A stretch of DNA of 64,000 nucleotides from contig NZ_AP024895.1 of the NCBI RefSeq assembly GCF_024347055.1, positions 1,984,001-2,048,000 of the forward strand. The letters are read 5' to 3'. A program made the position numbers and the translations under genes. Each line of letters starts with the position of its first letter. Position 1 is the stretch's first letter. Shown here one piece after another: positions 18,515 to 27,290 of this stretch. A model generated the notes under the pieces. It did not search any database. It saw only the letters and a list, made by a program, of their open reading frames with translations, and had not been told where the DNA came from. This DNA comes from Vibrio porteresiae DSM 19223. Lineage in GTDB: Bacteria; Pseudomonadota; Gammaproteobacteria; Enterobacterales; Vibrionaceae.

Positions 18515-19783
18515 CTACAGGCCAAACACGTTGAATACGCCAAACAGCAATACCGATACAAAGCTGATCATCAAACCGACCAGTGATTCATAAGGGACAA
18601 GTTTCAAACGTTGACCAATACTCATGTTCACTGCACCGCCTGTTGCATGGAAGAAGCTACCGTGAGGCATGTGATCCAATACTGTCGCGCCTGCATGAAT
18701 CATCGCTGCGCCAGCCAATGCTGGTACACCCAATTCAAGAATAGTCGAACTAAATACGTTTGAAGCCACTGCCGTACCCGCGGTGGTCGATGCGGTAGCC
18801 AGTGACATCAATGCGCCTGAGAATGGTGCCAATAGGTAACTTGGTAAACCTAGGCCGCTTAACGTCGTGATAAGACCTGCTTTCAAGCCAGAGTTGGCAA
18901 TAATGCCTGCCAGAGTACCTGTACCAAGCAGCATAATCGCTACTGGAGCCATGCGTGATAGTCCAGACACAGCAAACGCGTTGATCTCTTTGGTACGTTT
19001 CATTGCTAGTGCGCCTACGATGCCGCCTAAAGGTAAGGCAATCATAGGGTCGATATTAATGCCCGCGAGCGGACGTAGAGCCAAAGTGACAATCGCAACA
19101 ATCGGAGCAAGAATTGCGCAGGCAAAATGAGGTAGAGAACCACGACTGTGATTGATAACTTCATGCTCTTGAACTTTATCGCCTTTGTTGACCAGTTTTC
19201 TGGCTAGCCAATACGCGAAGACCAGACCACACAGGCCAGGAATGATACCCGCCATCATCACTGAGGTCAGTGGTACATGAAACGCATCTGAAGCGGCAAT
19301 CGCGTTTGGGTTAGGTGACATGACGTTACCCGCTTTACCACCACCAATCATCGCAAGCAAAATGGCGGTTTTGGACAAATCCGCACGACGACCAATCGCC
19401 AGAGCGATAGGCGCTACTGTGATAACAGCTACGTCAACAAATACGCCAACCGCTGTCAAAATCATAGTTGCGATTGCAAGCGCCAATAATGCGCGTGTTT
19501 CACCGACTTTGTTCACGATGGTTTCTGCAATCGAGGTAGCGGCGCCTGATTCAATCAATACACCTGCTAGCACGCCTGCAGCAAGGATACGCAATACGGC
19601 GGTAACAATACCTTGCGCACCATGAATCATGAGTTGCACAGTATCAACCAGTGAAACGCCACCGACTAAGCCACCGATAAGCGCACCAACAATCATGCCG
19701 TAGGCAGGTGGTACCTTTTTCAATATCAAAACAATGGCAACGATAAGGGCCGTGAAAGCACCTAATGTTGATACTTCTATCAT
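18515..19783 (-). CDS. GntP-family permease (probable glycerate/gluconate:H+ symporter)
   Basis: This 422-residue inner-membrane transporter has about 12 hydrophobic segments and the GntP features: a glycine-rich first segment (YGMIVGALIGGLVGG), the MIGGGKAGNVMSPNPNA motif, and a late ATASTTAGTAVASN stretch. The ATG at 19783 with GAAGGAAT six bases upstream is preferred to an ATG 39 bases earlier. The neighbouring kinase suggests that the substrate is glycerate or a related sugar acid, although family members also carry gluconate. It is regulated with its neighbours, probably by CdaR. Confidence 0.9.
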   Translation of the reverse strand: MIEVSTLGAFTALIVAIVLILKKVPPAYGMIVGALIGGLVGGVSLVDTVQLMIHGAQGIVTAVLRILAAGVLAGVLIESGAATSIAETIVNKVGETRALLALAIATMILTAVGVFVDVAVITVAPIALAIGRRADLSKTAILLAMIGGGKAGNVMSPNPNAIAASDAFHVPLTSVMMAGIIPGLCGLVFAYWLARKLVNKGDKVQEHEVINHSRGSLPHFACAILAPIVAIVTLALRPLAGINIDPMIALPLGGIVGALAMKRTKEINAFAVSGLSRMAPVAIMLLGTGTLAGIIANSGLKAGLITTLSGLGLPSYLLAPFSGALMSLATASTTAGTAVASNVFSSTILELGVPALAGAAMIHAGATVLDHMPHGSFFHATGGAVNMSIGQRLKLVPYESLVGLMISFVSVLLFGVFNVFGL

Positions 19784-19892
19784 GGTTATTCCTTCAATGG
19801 TGTAGGGTTTTATGCGATGCATGATATTGGCGGAGCATAAGAGTGCTCAATGTTCAAAGTGACATACAGTGGCACCCAAATGGATAGGACTT

Positions 19893-19908
19893 TTGTGTCA
19901 TTGCACAA
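19893..19908. promoter_or_regulatory. Inverted repeat upstream of the permease gene
   Basis: TTGTG-TCATTG-CACAA lies between cdaR and the permease gene, about 110 bases upstream of the permease ATG. The half-sites resemble part of a CRP site (TGTGA-N6-TCACA) or could bind CdaR. The assignment is tentative. Confidence 0.35.
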
Positions 19909-19920
19909 TTAAGCTTGTGC

Positions 19921-21036
19921 TTATGCATAATAGTTAACGGCTGCGTACATCTTAAATAGATCATTTAACTTATTGAAATCTAAAGATGTTATCTCACCAA
20001 TTCGAGTTAACCGATAACGAAGTGTATTTCGGTGAATACCCAACTTCTTGCATGTTTGTTGTTGATCACAATTCTGAATTAAGTATGTCTTGATTGTGAG
20101 AACTAAGCCTAAGGTTGGATCGGCCTCTTCTAAAGCGGTCAAAGGCGTGCGCAGCTGCTGTTTAATCCAAGGCGTATTCTCTAACGTTCCAAATTGATAC
20201 TTGACGATATCGTCGCTGTAACACACCACTTTTTTGCGCGCATCCATACGGTTTTCGAGCGCTAAACGTGCCGTCTGATATGAGAGTGGAATCCCATCCA
20301 ATTCTGGAAACTCACCGCCCAATGAGGCACGAATGGTGAGTCCTTTATGGCTTTCCATATAACGCACCAGTTCTTTAATCCATTGACTATTATTTTTATC
20401 ACTATTTTTGAGCACCACAATTTCTCGTTTGAACATAGAAAATGTGCTCACTAATAGCCCTTTATCGTACATATATATTTCATCAATCAGCTCCTGAAAT
20501 AATGTTGCTGTCATCATTTCTACGTTGCTAATTTTAATAATGGCGACCACTTTCCGCCCGGTTAAATCGTATTTGATAAATTGGGATAGATTATCAACGT
20601 AATCATTATCAGGATGATTGGGCTTGATCAGCAGTTCCAGCAGATCCTCTTTGTGTTTGCGATCAGTATGCAATTTAGACATTAGCTCGAGATTTTCCAA
20701 AATGAGCTCGGTTGCCATATTGACTAATTGGGCTAACTCTTCCACAACTTGTATTGGCCCACTGACACCAATGACGCCAATTATTTTGCTCTGGAAAATG
20801 ATGGGAATATTGATGCCTTCTTTGGCACCTTTAATTCGCTCTGCGCCAAGCTTATCCAACTTAACCGCATTGCCGGTGCGCAATACTTCTACCGCCCCAT
20901 CATGCACGGTATTAATGCGACTAGGGTCAGAAGATGCAACGATAATTCCTTTATCATTCATTACGTTAATCGGAAAACCAACGATAGCGTAAGAACGTTC
21001 AACAATTTTGCCAGCCGTGTATTCATTAAGCTGCAT
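19921..21036 (-). CDS. cdaR: CdaR-family sugar-diacid/glycerate regulator
   Basis: This is a 371-residue activator of the CdaR type. It has an N-terminal sugar-diacid recognition domain (about 1-130, with GINIPIIFQSKIIGVIG), a middle domain, and a C-terminal PucR-type helix-turn-helix (about 310-368) with the signature CKKLGIHRNTLRYRLTRI. ATG at 21036 follows GAGGT at good spacing, while the GTG six bases earlier would sit on top of the ribosome site. E. coli CdaR controls glucarate, galactarate and glycerate genes (recalled). Here it precedes permease and kinase in the same direction, so it probably activates them and possibly itself. Confidence 0.92.
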   Translation of the reverse strand: MQLNEYTAGKIVERSYAIVGFPINVMNDKGIIVASSDPSRINTVHDGAVEVLRTGNAVKLDKLGAERIKGAKEGINIPIIFQSKIIGVIGVSGPIQVVEELAQLVNMATELILENLELMSKLHTDRKHKEDLLELLIKPNHPDNDYVDNLSQFIKYDLTGRKVVAIIKISNVEMMTATLFQELIDEIYMYDKGLLVSTFSMFKREIVVLKNSDKNNSQWIKELVRYMESHKGLTIRASLGGEFPELDGIPLSYQTARLALENRMDARKKVVCYSDDIVKYQFGTLENTPWIKQQLRTPLTALEEADPTLGLVLTIKTYLIQNCDQQQTCKKLGIHRNTLRYRLTRIGEITSLDFNKLNDLFKMYAAVNYYA

Positions 21037-21042
21037 ACCCAC

Positions 21043-21420
21043 CTCTCATACTTGCTAAAACTGAATTTGGATACCCTAAAAACAGCGTGGATATCGTTCG
21101 ATACCAAGCTTTAGATTCAAGCTTGATTTTTGCGGGGGTGGATAATAAACATTTATATCAATGACACCAACTTTATTTACACTTATTCGCAAATATATGG
21201 CGTGGTTTCGATCCACATCGAGAGAAGTGGGGCAAATATTTGTACTAATAGCGCTCAATGAGACACTGTATTCGATTATCCAAGATATTTACTCTAAATA
21301 GAGTAATACTTGTTCTAAATAAGCCCCACTATTAATATTTGTATTTATAAATATTAATAGTCATACATTTCTAGTGAAATTTATGTATGCCTGCTATTCC
21401 TATTCAGCGGTTACGTAATA
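21043..21420. promoter_or_regulatory. Upstream region of cdaR with two strong inverted repeats
   Basis: No gene is seen. Two clear dyads lie about 250-320 bases upstream of cdaR: TTACTCT-AAAT-AGAGTAA (21289-21306) and a 12-bp perfect stem CTATTAATATTT / AAATATTAATAG (21329-21340 and 21349-21360) with an 8-base loop. They may be operators for CdaR or another regulator, or the second may be a structured RNA. Confidence 0.45.
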
Positions 21421-21454
21421 AAAAATCCCCTCACATTACTGTAAGAGGATTTTT
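21421..21454 (-). terminator. Terminator after trhO
   Basis: AAAAATCCCCT (21421-21431) and AGAGGATTTTT (21444-21454) form an A/T-flanked hairpin with one mismatch, directly after the trhO stop on the minus strand. Confidence 0.75.
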
Positions 21455-21475
21455 AAACTAGCTCAATTTAAGCGA

Positions 21476-22456
21476 TTATTTGGCTTTACGCTGCTGCTCT
21501 TTACGTGCCAATTTTTCTTGGCGACGCTGCAAAATCACATCGTCGGCGGCTCCGCCTACATGTACTTCACCGCGCTGAGTAGCCAATTGCACTTGCTTTT
21601 CCCGTTCACGAAAACGCGCCTTTTGCTCGTCACTGTGTTTATCAAAACAGTGTGGGCAGCTCACCCCTTTTTCGTATTTTGGTGACAGCGTATCTTCATG
21701 CGTAATCGGTAAACGACAGGCATTACACATATCGTAAGCGCTTTTCTCAAGCTGGTGATTAACAGCGACACGGCCATCAAACACGTAGCAATCACCCTGC
21801 CATAGGCTCTCTTCTTGCGGTACTTCTTCAAGATACTTAAGAATCCCGCCTTCTAAGTGATACACCTCGTCAAAGCCCTGCTCTTTAAGAAAAGCCGTGG
21901 ATTTTTCGCAGCGGATGCCACCAGTACAGAACATCGCGACTTTTTTGTGTTTGCTCGGATCCATATGTTCAGCAACATACTGAGGAAACTCACGAAACGA
22001 TTCTGTTTTAGGGTTCACTGCGTTTTGGAACGTGCCAATCGCAATTTCATAGTCGTTACGCGTATCGACCACAAACACTTCTGGATCAGAGATCAACTGG
22101 TTCCACTCTTGTGGTTTTACGTAGGTGCCCACCACATGGCGTGGGTCAATGCCCTCGACACCTAAGGTAACGATCTCTTTTTTCAGTTTTACTTTAGTGC
22201 GATTGAACGGCTGTTCGCTATCAAACGACTCTTTGTAAACGATGTCAGCCAAACGAGCATCGGCTTTAAACCATGCCAGCAAAGCATCAATACCTTCGCG
22301 GCTTGATGCGACTGTGCCGTTAACGCCTTCATTCGCCAGCAGCAAAGTGCCGCGGATTTGATGCTCTTCCATCAATTTTTTCAGTGGCTCACGAAGTTCA
22401 ACATAATCTTCAAGGCGTACAAACTTGTACAGCGCGCACACTACGTAATCAGTCAT
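21476..22456 (-). CDS. trhO: tRNA uridine(34) hydroxylase (rhodanese family)
   Basis: TrhO (formerly YceA) hydroxylates uridine 34 of certain tRNAs to 5-hydroxyuridine. The 326 residues show an N-terminal acylphosphatase-like part (ALYKFVRLEDY, GTLLLANEGVNGT), a rhodanese domain (about 120-220) with the catalytic cysteine in MFCTGGIRCEKS, and a C-terminal segment with paired cysteines (CNACR, CPHC). The C-terminus is rich in Lys, Arg and Gln, as expected for tRNA binding. The length fits the family. It is single-gene and has its own terminator. Confidence 0.94.
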   Translation of the reverse strand: MTDYVVCALYKFVRLEDYVELREPLKKLMEEHQIRGTLLLANEGVNGTVASSREGIDALLAWFKADARLADIVYKESFDSEQPFNRTKVKLKKEIVTLGVEGIDPRHVVGTYVKPQEWNQLISDPEVFVVDTRNDYEIAIGTFQNAVNPKTESFREFPQYVAEHMDPSKHKKVAMFCTGGIRCEKSTAFLKEQGFDEVYHLEGGILKYLEEVPQEESLWQGDCYVFDGRVAVNHQLEKSAYDMCNACRLPITHEDTLSPKYEKGVSCPHCFDKHSDEQKARFREREKQVQLATQRGEVHVGGAADDVILQRRQEKLARKEQQRKAK

Positions 22457-22694
22457 TTTCTTACCTATTGGCGCACAGGAATCGGCTCCCGTGCTCTTTA
22501 CTTCATTGTGGCGAAGTATAGCTTAGCGCCGCAGCGACAAACACGGACAGTTGTTACGGTTAAAGGCTAATTTCGGTTAAAAATGGAGATAAAAGTAAAA
22601 TATTTTAATAAGTTAGGTAGAAAGGCGTGATAACAAAATCCTTGTAACTGGATTACATCAGCACTGCGTGACAGAGGAAAAGACGTTCGACCGA

Positions 22695-22725
22695 GAGAAA
22701 AAAGCCGCTCTCGATGAGAGCGGCT
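22695..22725 (-). terminator. Terminator after mscS
   Basis: A perfect 10-bp stem, AGCCGCTCTC (22703-22712) with GAGAGCGGCT (22716-22725), is followed on the minus strand by TTTTTT. Confidence 0.9.
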
Positions 22726-22732
22726 GATGATT

Positions 22733-23584
22733 TTAATTCAGAGTAATGCCTTCTTTACTCTCTTTATTGGTGACGGTTAGGTGCACATCACGTTGTGGGA
22801 ATGGGATAGACAGACCCGCCTCTTCAATTTTTGGCTTAATCTGGCGTTGAATACTCCAATAAGTATCCCAGTATGTGTCCACGGTACACCAAGCGCGAAG
22901 CTGTAGGTTCACGGAGCTGTCGGCCAACATCTGCACCATCACTTTAGGTGCTGGATCTTGCAGTACAGCTTCATGGCTAAGAGCAAGTTCTTTAAGTACA
23001 TTTAAACCCGTTTCGATGGAATCTTCATAAGAGATACCAACGGTAATATCCATACGACGGCGGCTATTACGAGTATAGTTTTTAATGGTTGCGCCCCAAA
23101 CAATGCGGTTTGGACTCGAAATATATAGGCCATCACCGGTTTCCAAGATAGTGGTAAATAGCCCAATATCACGCACGCTACCGGAAAAGCCAGCAAACTC
23201 GACAAACTCACTTTTCTTAATTGGCTTAAGAATCAGGATCATAATCCCTGCCGCGATATTACTTAACGTATCTTTAAGCGCTAAACCAATGGCTAAACCA
23301 GTGGCACCCACTAACGCCACCAAACTGGTGGTGTTCACGCCAAACAGGTCAAGAATAATCACTAAGGCAAGGAGATAAATCGCATACGACGACACTTGGG
23401 AAAACAGTCGTGAGACGATTTCGTCGCCGTTACTGATTTTCATAAAACTCGCCATAACCGCTTTACGGATTAACTTAGACATGACAACGGCGACAAACAG
23501 TATCACCACCGCAAGAACTAAGTTTTTCAGCGTTTCAAGAATGACCAGCTGATGATTGGTATAAAAATTAATGATTGCGTCCAT
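22733..23584 (-). CDS. mscS: Small-conductance mechanosensitive channel
   Basis: MscS opens on membrane tension and releases solutes after osmotic downshock. The 283 residues contain three N-terminal membrane helices, with the pore-lining TM3 seen as GATGLAIGLALKD, and the MscS beta-domain (IKKSEFVEFAGFSGSV, then FTTILETGDGLYISSPN). ATG at 23584 with GGAG is preferred to an ATG 36 bases upstream, giving a length almost identical to E. coli MscS (286). A strong terminator follows, so it is monocistronic. The paralogue MscK/MscM is excluded by the short length. Confidence 0.93.
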   Translation of the reverse strand: MDAIINFYTNHQLVILETLKNLVLAVVILFVAVVMSKLIRKAVMASFMKISNGDEIVSRLFSQVSSYAIYLLALVIILDLFGVNTTSLVALVGATGLAIGLALKDTLSNIAAGIMILILKPIKKSEFVEFAGFSGSVRDIGLFTTILETGDGLYISSPNRIVWGATIKNYTRNSRRRMDITVGISYEDSIETGLNVLKELALSHEAVLQDPAPKVMVQMLADSSVNLQLRAWCTVDTYWDTYWSIQRQIKPKIEEAGLSIPFPQRDVHLTVTNKESKEGITLN

Positions 23585-23947
23585 AGTTTCTCCAGAAATC
23601 TTTAAGACAGTACGAAGCATTATTGTCGTTTCTCTCGCGCTTCGTTAATGATTCAACAACACAATATTAAGCATATCTGATATAGCTAAGGATAAACACC
23701 ATGGCTTTCACGCGGTTATCCCCTCCCTTCAAATGAGTTGCACCTTTACTCATTCCCTTCGGACTCTTTGAGCGTTCGATGTACTTAAGAGTTTACACCT
23801 ACTTGTCGGCACAAAATTCACGACAGCGCTGCGCTTTGATGTGATTCAGTTAACATAACAGCCGTCTGGGCACGCCGATGCCCATCGCAAAGGAATGAAC
23901 CTAGTGGCTAAGTGCCGCTCGGTTGCAAAAGAATTACAGGAGCAAAA
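23585..23947. other. Intergenic region between mscS and a dehydrogenase
   Basis: No gene, terminator or recognised element is seen; the region should hold two divergent promoters. The last bases contain AGGAG, the ribosome site for the dehydrogenase. Confidence 0.35.
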
Positions 23948-24925
23948 ATGAGCTTAAGTCAAAGTAAATTGGCCATCATAGGTATGGGCAATGTTGGCTG
24001 CGCCTTGGCACACCACCTTACGATTGGCAATCTATGTGATGAGTTGGTACTTATCGATCGCCTCCAACAAAAAGCATGGGCAGAAGCTGAGGATTTAAAA
24101 CATTCACTCGGTTTTTCTGAAAACCGCATGAGTATCTACGCTGGTGATTACAGCGACTGCAAAGATGCCGATATTGTGGTGCTCTCTGTTGCCGCACCGT
24201 ATGTTGATGGTAATACCCGCCTCGATATGCTTGATAAAGCCACCCGTATCGTCCAAGACATTGTGCCGCAAGTGATGCAAAGTGGTTTTGCCGGAATCTT
24301 TATTGTCATTACCAATCCCGTCGATGCCCTCACCTATTTGGTACATAAGCTTTCAGGCCTTCCTGCCCATCGAGTGATTGGCACGGGGACATCATTAGAT
24401 TCTGCGCGCTTGCGCCATTTTCTTGCTGATACTATGGGCGTTGACCCACGTAGCGTTGAAGCCATGTGCCTCGGCGAACACGGGGATTCACAAATGATTC
24501 CTTGGAGCCAAGTGACTGTCGGCGCTAAAAAATTCAGCCAGATACTGCACGATAACCCAGAACGCTTGAAAGGAATTGATATCCACAAGGTACAACAAGA
24601 GATTAGCCAAATTGCTTACCAAATTGTTCGCTCTAAAGGCGCGACCAATTTTGGGATTTCAGCGGTAGCAGCAAGAATGGTGAAAGCGATTGTGCGCGAT
24701 GGCAATATCGTGATGCCTGCATCGGTGATGCTGAATGGTGAATATGGTGAGTCAGACGTCTATGCGGGCGTCCCTGCAGTGATCACCTGTAATGGGATTA
24801 AAGAGCTAGTCACTTACCATCTTGATGAGCATGAATTAGCAGAATTTAAGCAATCGCTCGCGCTACTAAAACGAGTTAACCAACAGATGATGGCCTCATT
24901 GAATCAAGAAGAAGCCTGCCAATAG
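23948..24925 (+). CDS. L-2-hydroxyacid dehydrogenase of the LDH/MDH superfamily
   Basis: This 325-residue NAD-dependent dehydrogenase has IIGMGNVGCALA for NAD binding, the NPVD motif, Asp151/Arg154 in TSLDSARLR and the catalytic pair with His178 in GEHGDS. It interconverts a 2-hydroxy acid and a 2-oxo acid. The specificity position that is Gln in lactate and Arg in malate dehydrogenases is Tyr85 here (VAAPYVDGNTRLD), so neither lactate nor malate is assured; a bulkier hydroxyacid such as hydroxyisocaproate is possible. ATG at 23948 has AGGAG five bases upstream and replaces a less likely ATG 36 bases earlier. Confidence 0.85.
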   Translation: MSLSQSKLAIIGMGNVGCALAHHLTIGNLCDELVLIDRLQQKAWAEAEDLKHSLGFSENRMSIYAGDYSDCKDADIVVLSVAAPYVDGNTRLDMLDKATRIVQDIVPQVMQSGFAGIFIVITNPVDALTYLVHKLSGLPAHRVIGTGTSLDSARLRHFLADTMGVDPRSVEAMCLGEHGDSQMIPWSQVTVGAKKFSQILHDNPERLKGIDIHKVQQEISQIAYQIVRSKGATNFGISAVAARMVKAIVRDGNIVMPASVMLNGEYGESDVYAGVPAVITCNGIKELVTYHLDEHELAEFKQSLALLKRVNQQMMASLNQEEACQ

Positions 24926-24932
24926 CGTACTT

Positions 24933-24964
24933 GCCAAGATCGGTAGAGACTGATCTTGGCTAAT
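24933..24964 (+). terminator. Possible terminator after the dehydrogenase
   Basis: GCCAAGATC (24933-24941) pairs perfectly with GATCTTGGC (24952-24960). The following TAATATATCTTC is only moderately U-rich. Confidence 0.5.
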
Positions 24965-25062
24965 ATATCTTCACTAACATCGACAATAGGTTCTGCTTTG
25001 CCTTAGTGAGTCAGTTTAATGAGTAGCTGACTTATCATCGTCACGAGAAAAAACTGTCGAGA

Positions 25063-25097
25063 ATAAAAATGCCAGTCAGGCTCACTGGCTGGTATTT
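25063..25097 (-). terminator. Terminator after the small membrane protein
   Basis: AAAAAT...CCAG.CAG and CTG.CTGG...ATTTTT form an extended hairpin with two mismatches; the minus-strand product ends in a U-run. Confidence 0.55.
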
Positions 25098-25100
25098 TTC

Positions 25101-25433
25101 TTATAATTCAATAGTCAACAAGCAAAACAGCGCCGCAGGGATACTGGATAAAAACAGTTTCAGGCAGACATTTAGTTTGCTGGCTTGCTGCTGATCATCC
25201 ACTCTTTGTAAGTTTTTCTCACCCACCACTTGAATGGTCGAACCGCTACCGGGTTGTGCCAGATAAATAAGCGTGGTTAGCAGCCAAAACCAAACCATGA
25301 GAACAAACGAATAATCCGCAGCACCATTTAAGGTGAACAAATGGGTGTAATGAGTCACCGTGACCAACGCCAATAAAGAAAGCACATTGGCGACACAGAT
25401 GAACAGCATTACCTTAACCGCGGTATTTTTCAT
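25101..25433 (-). CDS. Small integral membrane protein, function unknown
   Basis: This 110-residue protein has three likely membrane helices (about 7-27, 42-60 and 88-108) separated by a charged loop containing VVGEKNLQRVDDQQQASK. No family is recognised. It is 61 bases downstream of the SAHase-like gene in the same direction and has a terminator after it, so the two may be one operon. That arrangement is the only clue to function. Confidence 0.6.
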   Translation of the reverse strand: MKNTAVKVMLFICVANVLSLLALVTVTHYTHLFTLNGAADYSFVLMVWFWLLTTLIYLAQPGSGSTIQVVGEKNLQRVDDQQQASKLNVCLKLFLSSIPAALFCLLTIEL

Positions 25434-25494
25434 GTTACTTATCCACTCTCATGGTTCTATTTATTGACAACAAGCTTCTTAATCGTCGCTTTGC

Positions 25495-26601
25495 TTACAG
25501 CACGGGCATCCAAGCCGACTCAGGTAAAAGATAAACACCGGCTTCATGATCTGCGCCCGCCCCCACGATATGGCCGATTCCTGATGCCATGACAGCCAAA
25601 GTAACATCAAAGGCATTGAGGCTGTCGCCAAAACCAGCGGTTAAGTTAAACATCGAGCCATCGGCAAGTAAGTAAACCGTCTTGCCATTGAGTTGATAAG
25701 CATCGATGTAAGGCATAGGTTCACTGTGCTCAGCATGAGATTTAAGGTAAGCCACATCAATCTCTTTCGCAACATGGCCCACATTGAGAATAAAGACGCC
25801 ATCTTGCATCGCTTCAAGATGCTGAGCGGCTATCACATCGTGCGCGCCAGTTGCGGTGGCAAAGACATCACCGTATTGCGCTGCATCACTCATCGCAACG
25901 ACTGGCCACCCATCGTATTTTGCTTGTAGAGCGCGGGCTGGATTGGTTTCTACAATCTGCACTTGACCACCATAAGCTTTCGCCGCTGCGGCAGTGCCCT
26001 GACCAACCAAGCCATAGCCAATCACAATCACCACTTTTTCATGCAACGTGAGATGAGTGGTTTGGAAGAAAGTATGCCAAGCCGTCAATCCCACCATATG
26101 GCGATTATGTAACCCCTCTTTGACTGGCAAATCATCCCAGTTAAAGATAGGGTAACGCGGTGCGACATTACCTAAACGGCTGATGCCGGAACCAGTAGCT
26201 TCCAAACCAGCGATGATAGCGGGACCATGGTCTTTTTCATGCAATCGAGTGGTTAAGTCAGCCCCCATTTCACACAAGTGAGTTGGCTGCCATTCAAGCG
26301 CAAGATCAAAGGATTTGGACCACTCTTCATCGCTCATATTGCGCCATGCATGCCCTTGAGCACCTTTTGCTTTGAGGTATTCCACTACTTCATCTTGTAC
26401 TGTGGTTGGATTACATGTGGTGAGATAAATGCTCGCCCCTTTGTTAAGCAAACCTTCCACCAGCGGAATCATTTTTAAATCCAAGTGCATATTACAAGCG
26501 AGGCGAACCCCTGAAAGATCAGGTAACGCATCAACAGTATGTCGAGTACGGGTCATATGCAGTGCGGTCCAATTCAGTTCCGCTGCGAAATCCTTATACA
26601 T
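25495..26601 (-). CDS. S-adenosylhomocysteine hydrolase-like NAD-binding protein (degenerate)
   Basis: The fold of S-adenosylhomocysteine hydrolase is clear: NAD motif VIGYGLVGQG (193-202), ACNMHLDLK, TTCNPTTVQD, LEATGSG, and NVGHVAKEID. Conserved catalytic positions are partly kept: His39, Cys63, Glu134, Lys161 and His276. Others are changed: the human Asp190 equivalent is His165, the His353 equivalent is Asp326, and the C-terminal Lys/Tyr tail that reaches the neighbouring NAD site is missing. At 368 residues it is shorter than true enzymes (about 430-470). Most gammaproteobacteria use Pfs/LuxS instead. It may therefore act on another substrate. ATG at 26601 with GGAG was chosen over an ATG 15 bases earlier. 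Confidence 0.75.
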   Translation of the reverse strand: MYKDFAAELNWTALHMTRTRHTVDALPDLSGVRLACNMHLDLKMIPLVEGLLNKGASIYLTTCNPTTVQDEVVEYLKAKGAQGHAWRNMSDEEWSKSFDLALEWQPTHLCEMGADLTTRLHEKDHGPAIIAGLEATGSGISRLGNVAPRYPIFNWDDLPVKEGLHNRHMVGLTAWHTFFQTTHLTLHEKVVIVIGYGLVGQGTAAAAKAYGGQVQIVETNPARALQAKYDGWPVVAMSDAAQYGDVFATATGAHDVIAAQHLEAMQDGVFILNVGHVAKEIDVAYLKSHAEHSEPMPYIDAYQLNGKTVYLLADGSMFNLTAGFGDSLNAFDVTLAVMASGIGHIVGAGADHEAGVYLLPESAWMPVL

Positions 26602-26698
26602 GGGGGCTCCAATCAAATGACATTCAAAATGGCTTTCAAATCAATTGATTGCATAATACCGCAAATTTGCGCGTTAAGCAGCATGTGCGAAGGGGAAT

Positions 26699-27100
26699 GT
26701 GGTCGTAAAAAGGGTAAAAGTTCAGGTCACTTCGGTTCAACAAACCATCTTCATTCACAACACAAAATCGCTGGAGTTCATTCGGCCAGACGAGGAATGG
26801 AACTATTGGTTGGAACATCAAAGCGACTATTTACTTAAAGATATCGATGTACTCCAAAACAATTACATTATTAATCATTGCGATATGACCATGTGTGCCG
26901 CAGAAGCAGATATGGGAATGACGATGGCTCGCTATACTTTAGTCAAAGAAATACTCAATGAGGGAACGCTAATTGCCCCATTTGAACGGGTAAAATCCCG
27001 ACGAGGTTATGATTTGATTTGTCCGTTGGAACATGAATCACGCCCGAAAACTCGTGCGTTTATTGAGTGGTTAAATGACCACGTCAAAAAAGAACAGTAA
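26699..27100 (+). pseudogene. C-terminal fragment of a LysR-family regulator
   Basis: The 133-residue frame ends in a typical effector-domain tail of GcvA-like LysR regulators (MGMTMARYTLVKEILNEG, LICPLEHESRPKTRAFIEWL). The N-terminal helix-turn-helix and most of the effector domain are missing, and an in-frame TAA lies at 26675, so this is a remnant. It is divergent from the SAHase-like gene, the usual place for its regulator. The fragment might still be translated from GTG at 26699, but without a DNA-binding domain it cannot act as a normal regulator. Confidence 0.75.
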
Positions 27101-27109
27101 GAAGAGTTC

Positions 27110-27247
27110 TTACCATTGGGAAACGACACCATCATTGTTATCGATATCGTCCAAGCTTTCAGTCGGATCTTCGAGTTGTTCTAGCTCTTCCCGTGAAAGC
27201 GAAAAGTATGCAAAAGTTTGTTCGATAAAACGTTGTTTATCAACATT
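27110..27247 (-). CDS. Small acidic ORF, probably continuing from an upstream reading frame
   Basis: The 45-residue frame begins MLNKQRFIEQTFAYFSLS and ends in a very acidic tail. A second short frame, starting at ATG 27284 behind a strong AAAGGAG (27294-27300), encodes 15 residues and stops at 27237, overlapping the first frame with a one-base offset. Either a small peptide is followed by a coupled ORF, or a single-base change has split one protein of about 58 residues. No family is recognised. The good ribosome site argues that something is translated here. Confidence 0.4.
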   Translation of the reverse strand, partial: NVDKQRFIEQTFAYFSLSREELEQLEDPTESLDDIDNNDGVVSQW

Positions 27248-27290
27248 CATATTGTCAATTTCGTTGTTTGAAAATAAAACCATGCCCATA

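Noticed and set aside
26539..26838. 99-codon frame on the plus strand across the SAHase-like start
   Set aside because: It overlaps the start of the minus-strand gene and the LysR fragment in another frame, with no homology-like pattern.
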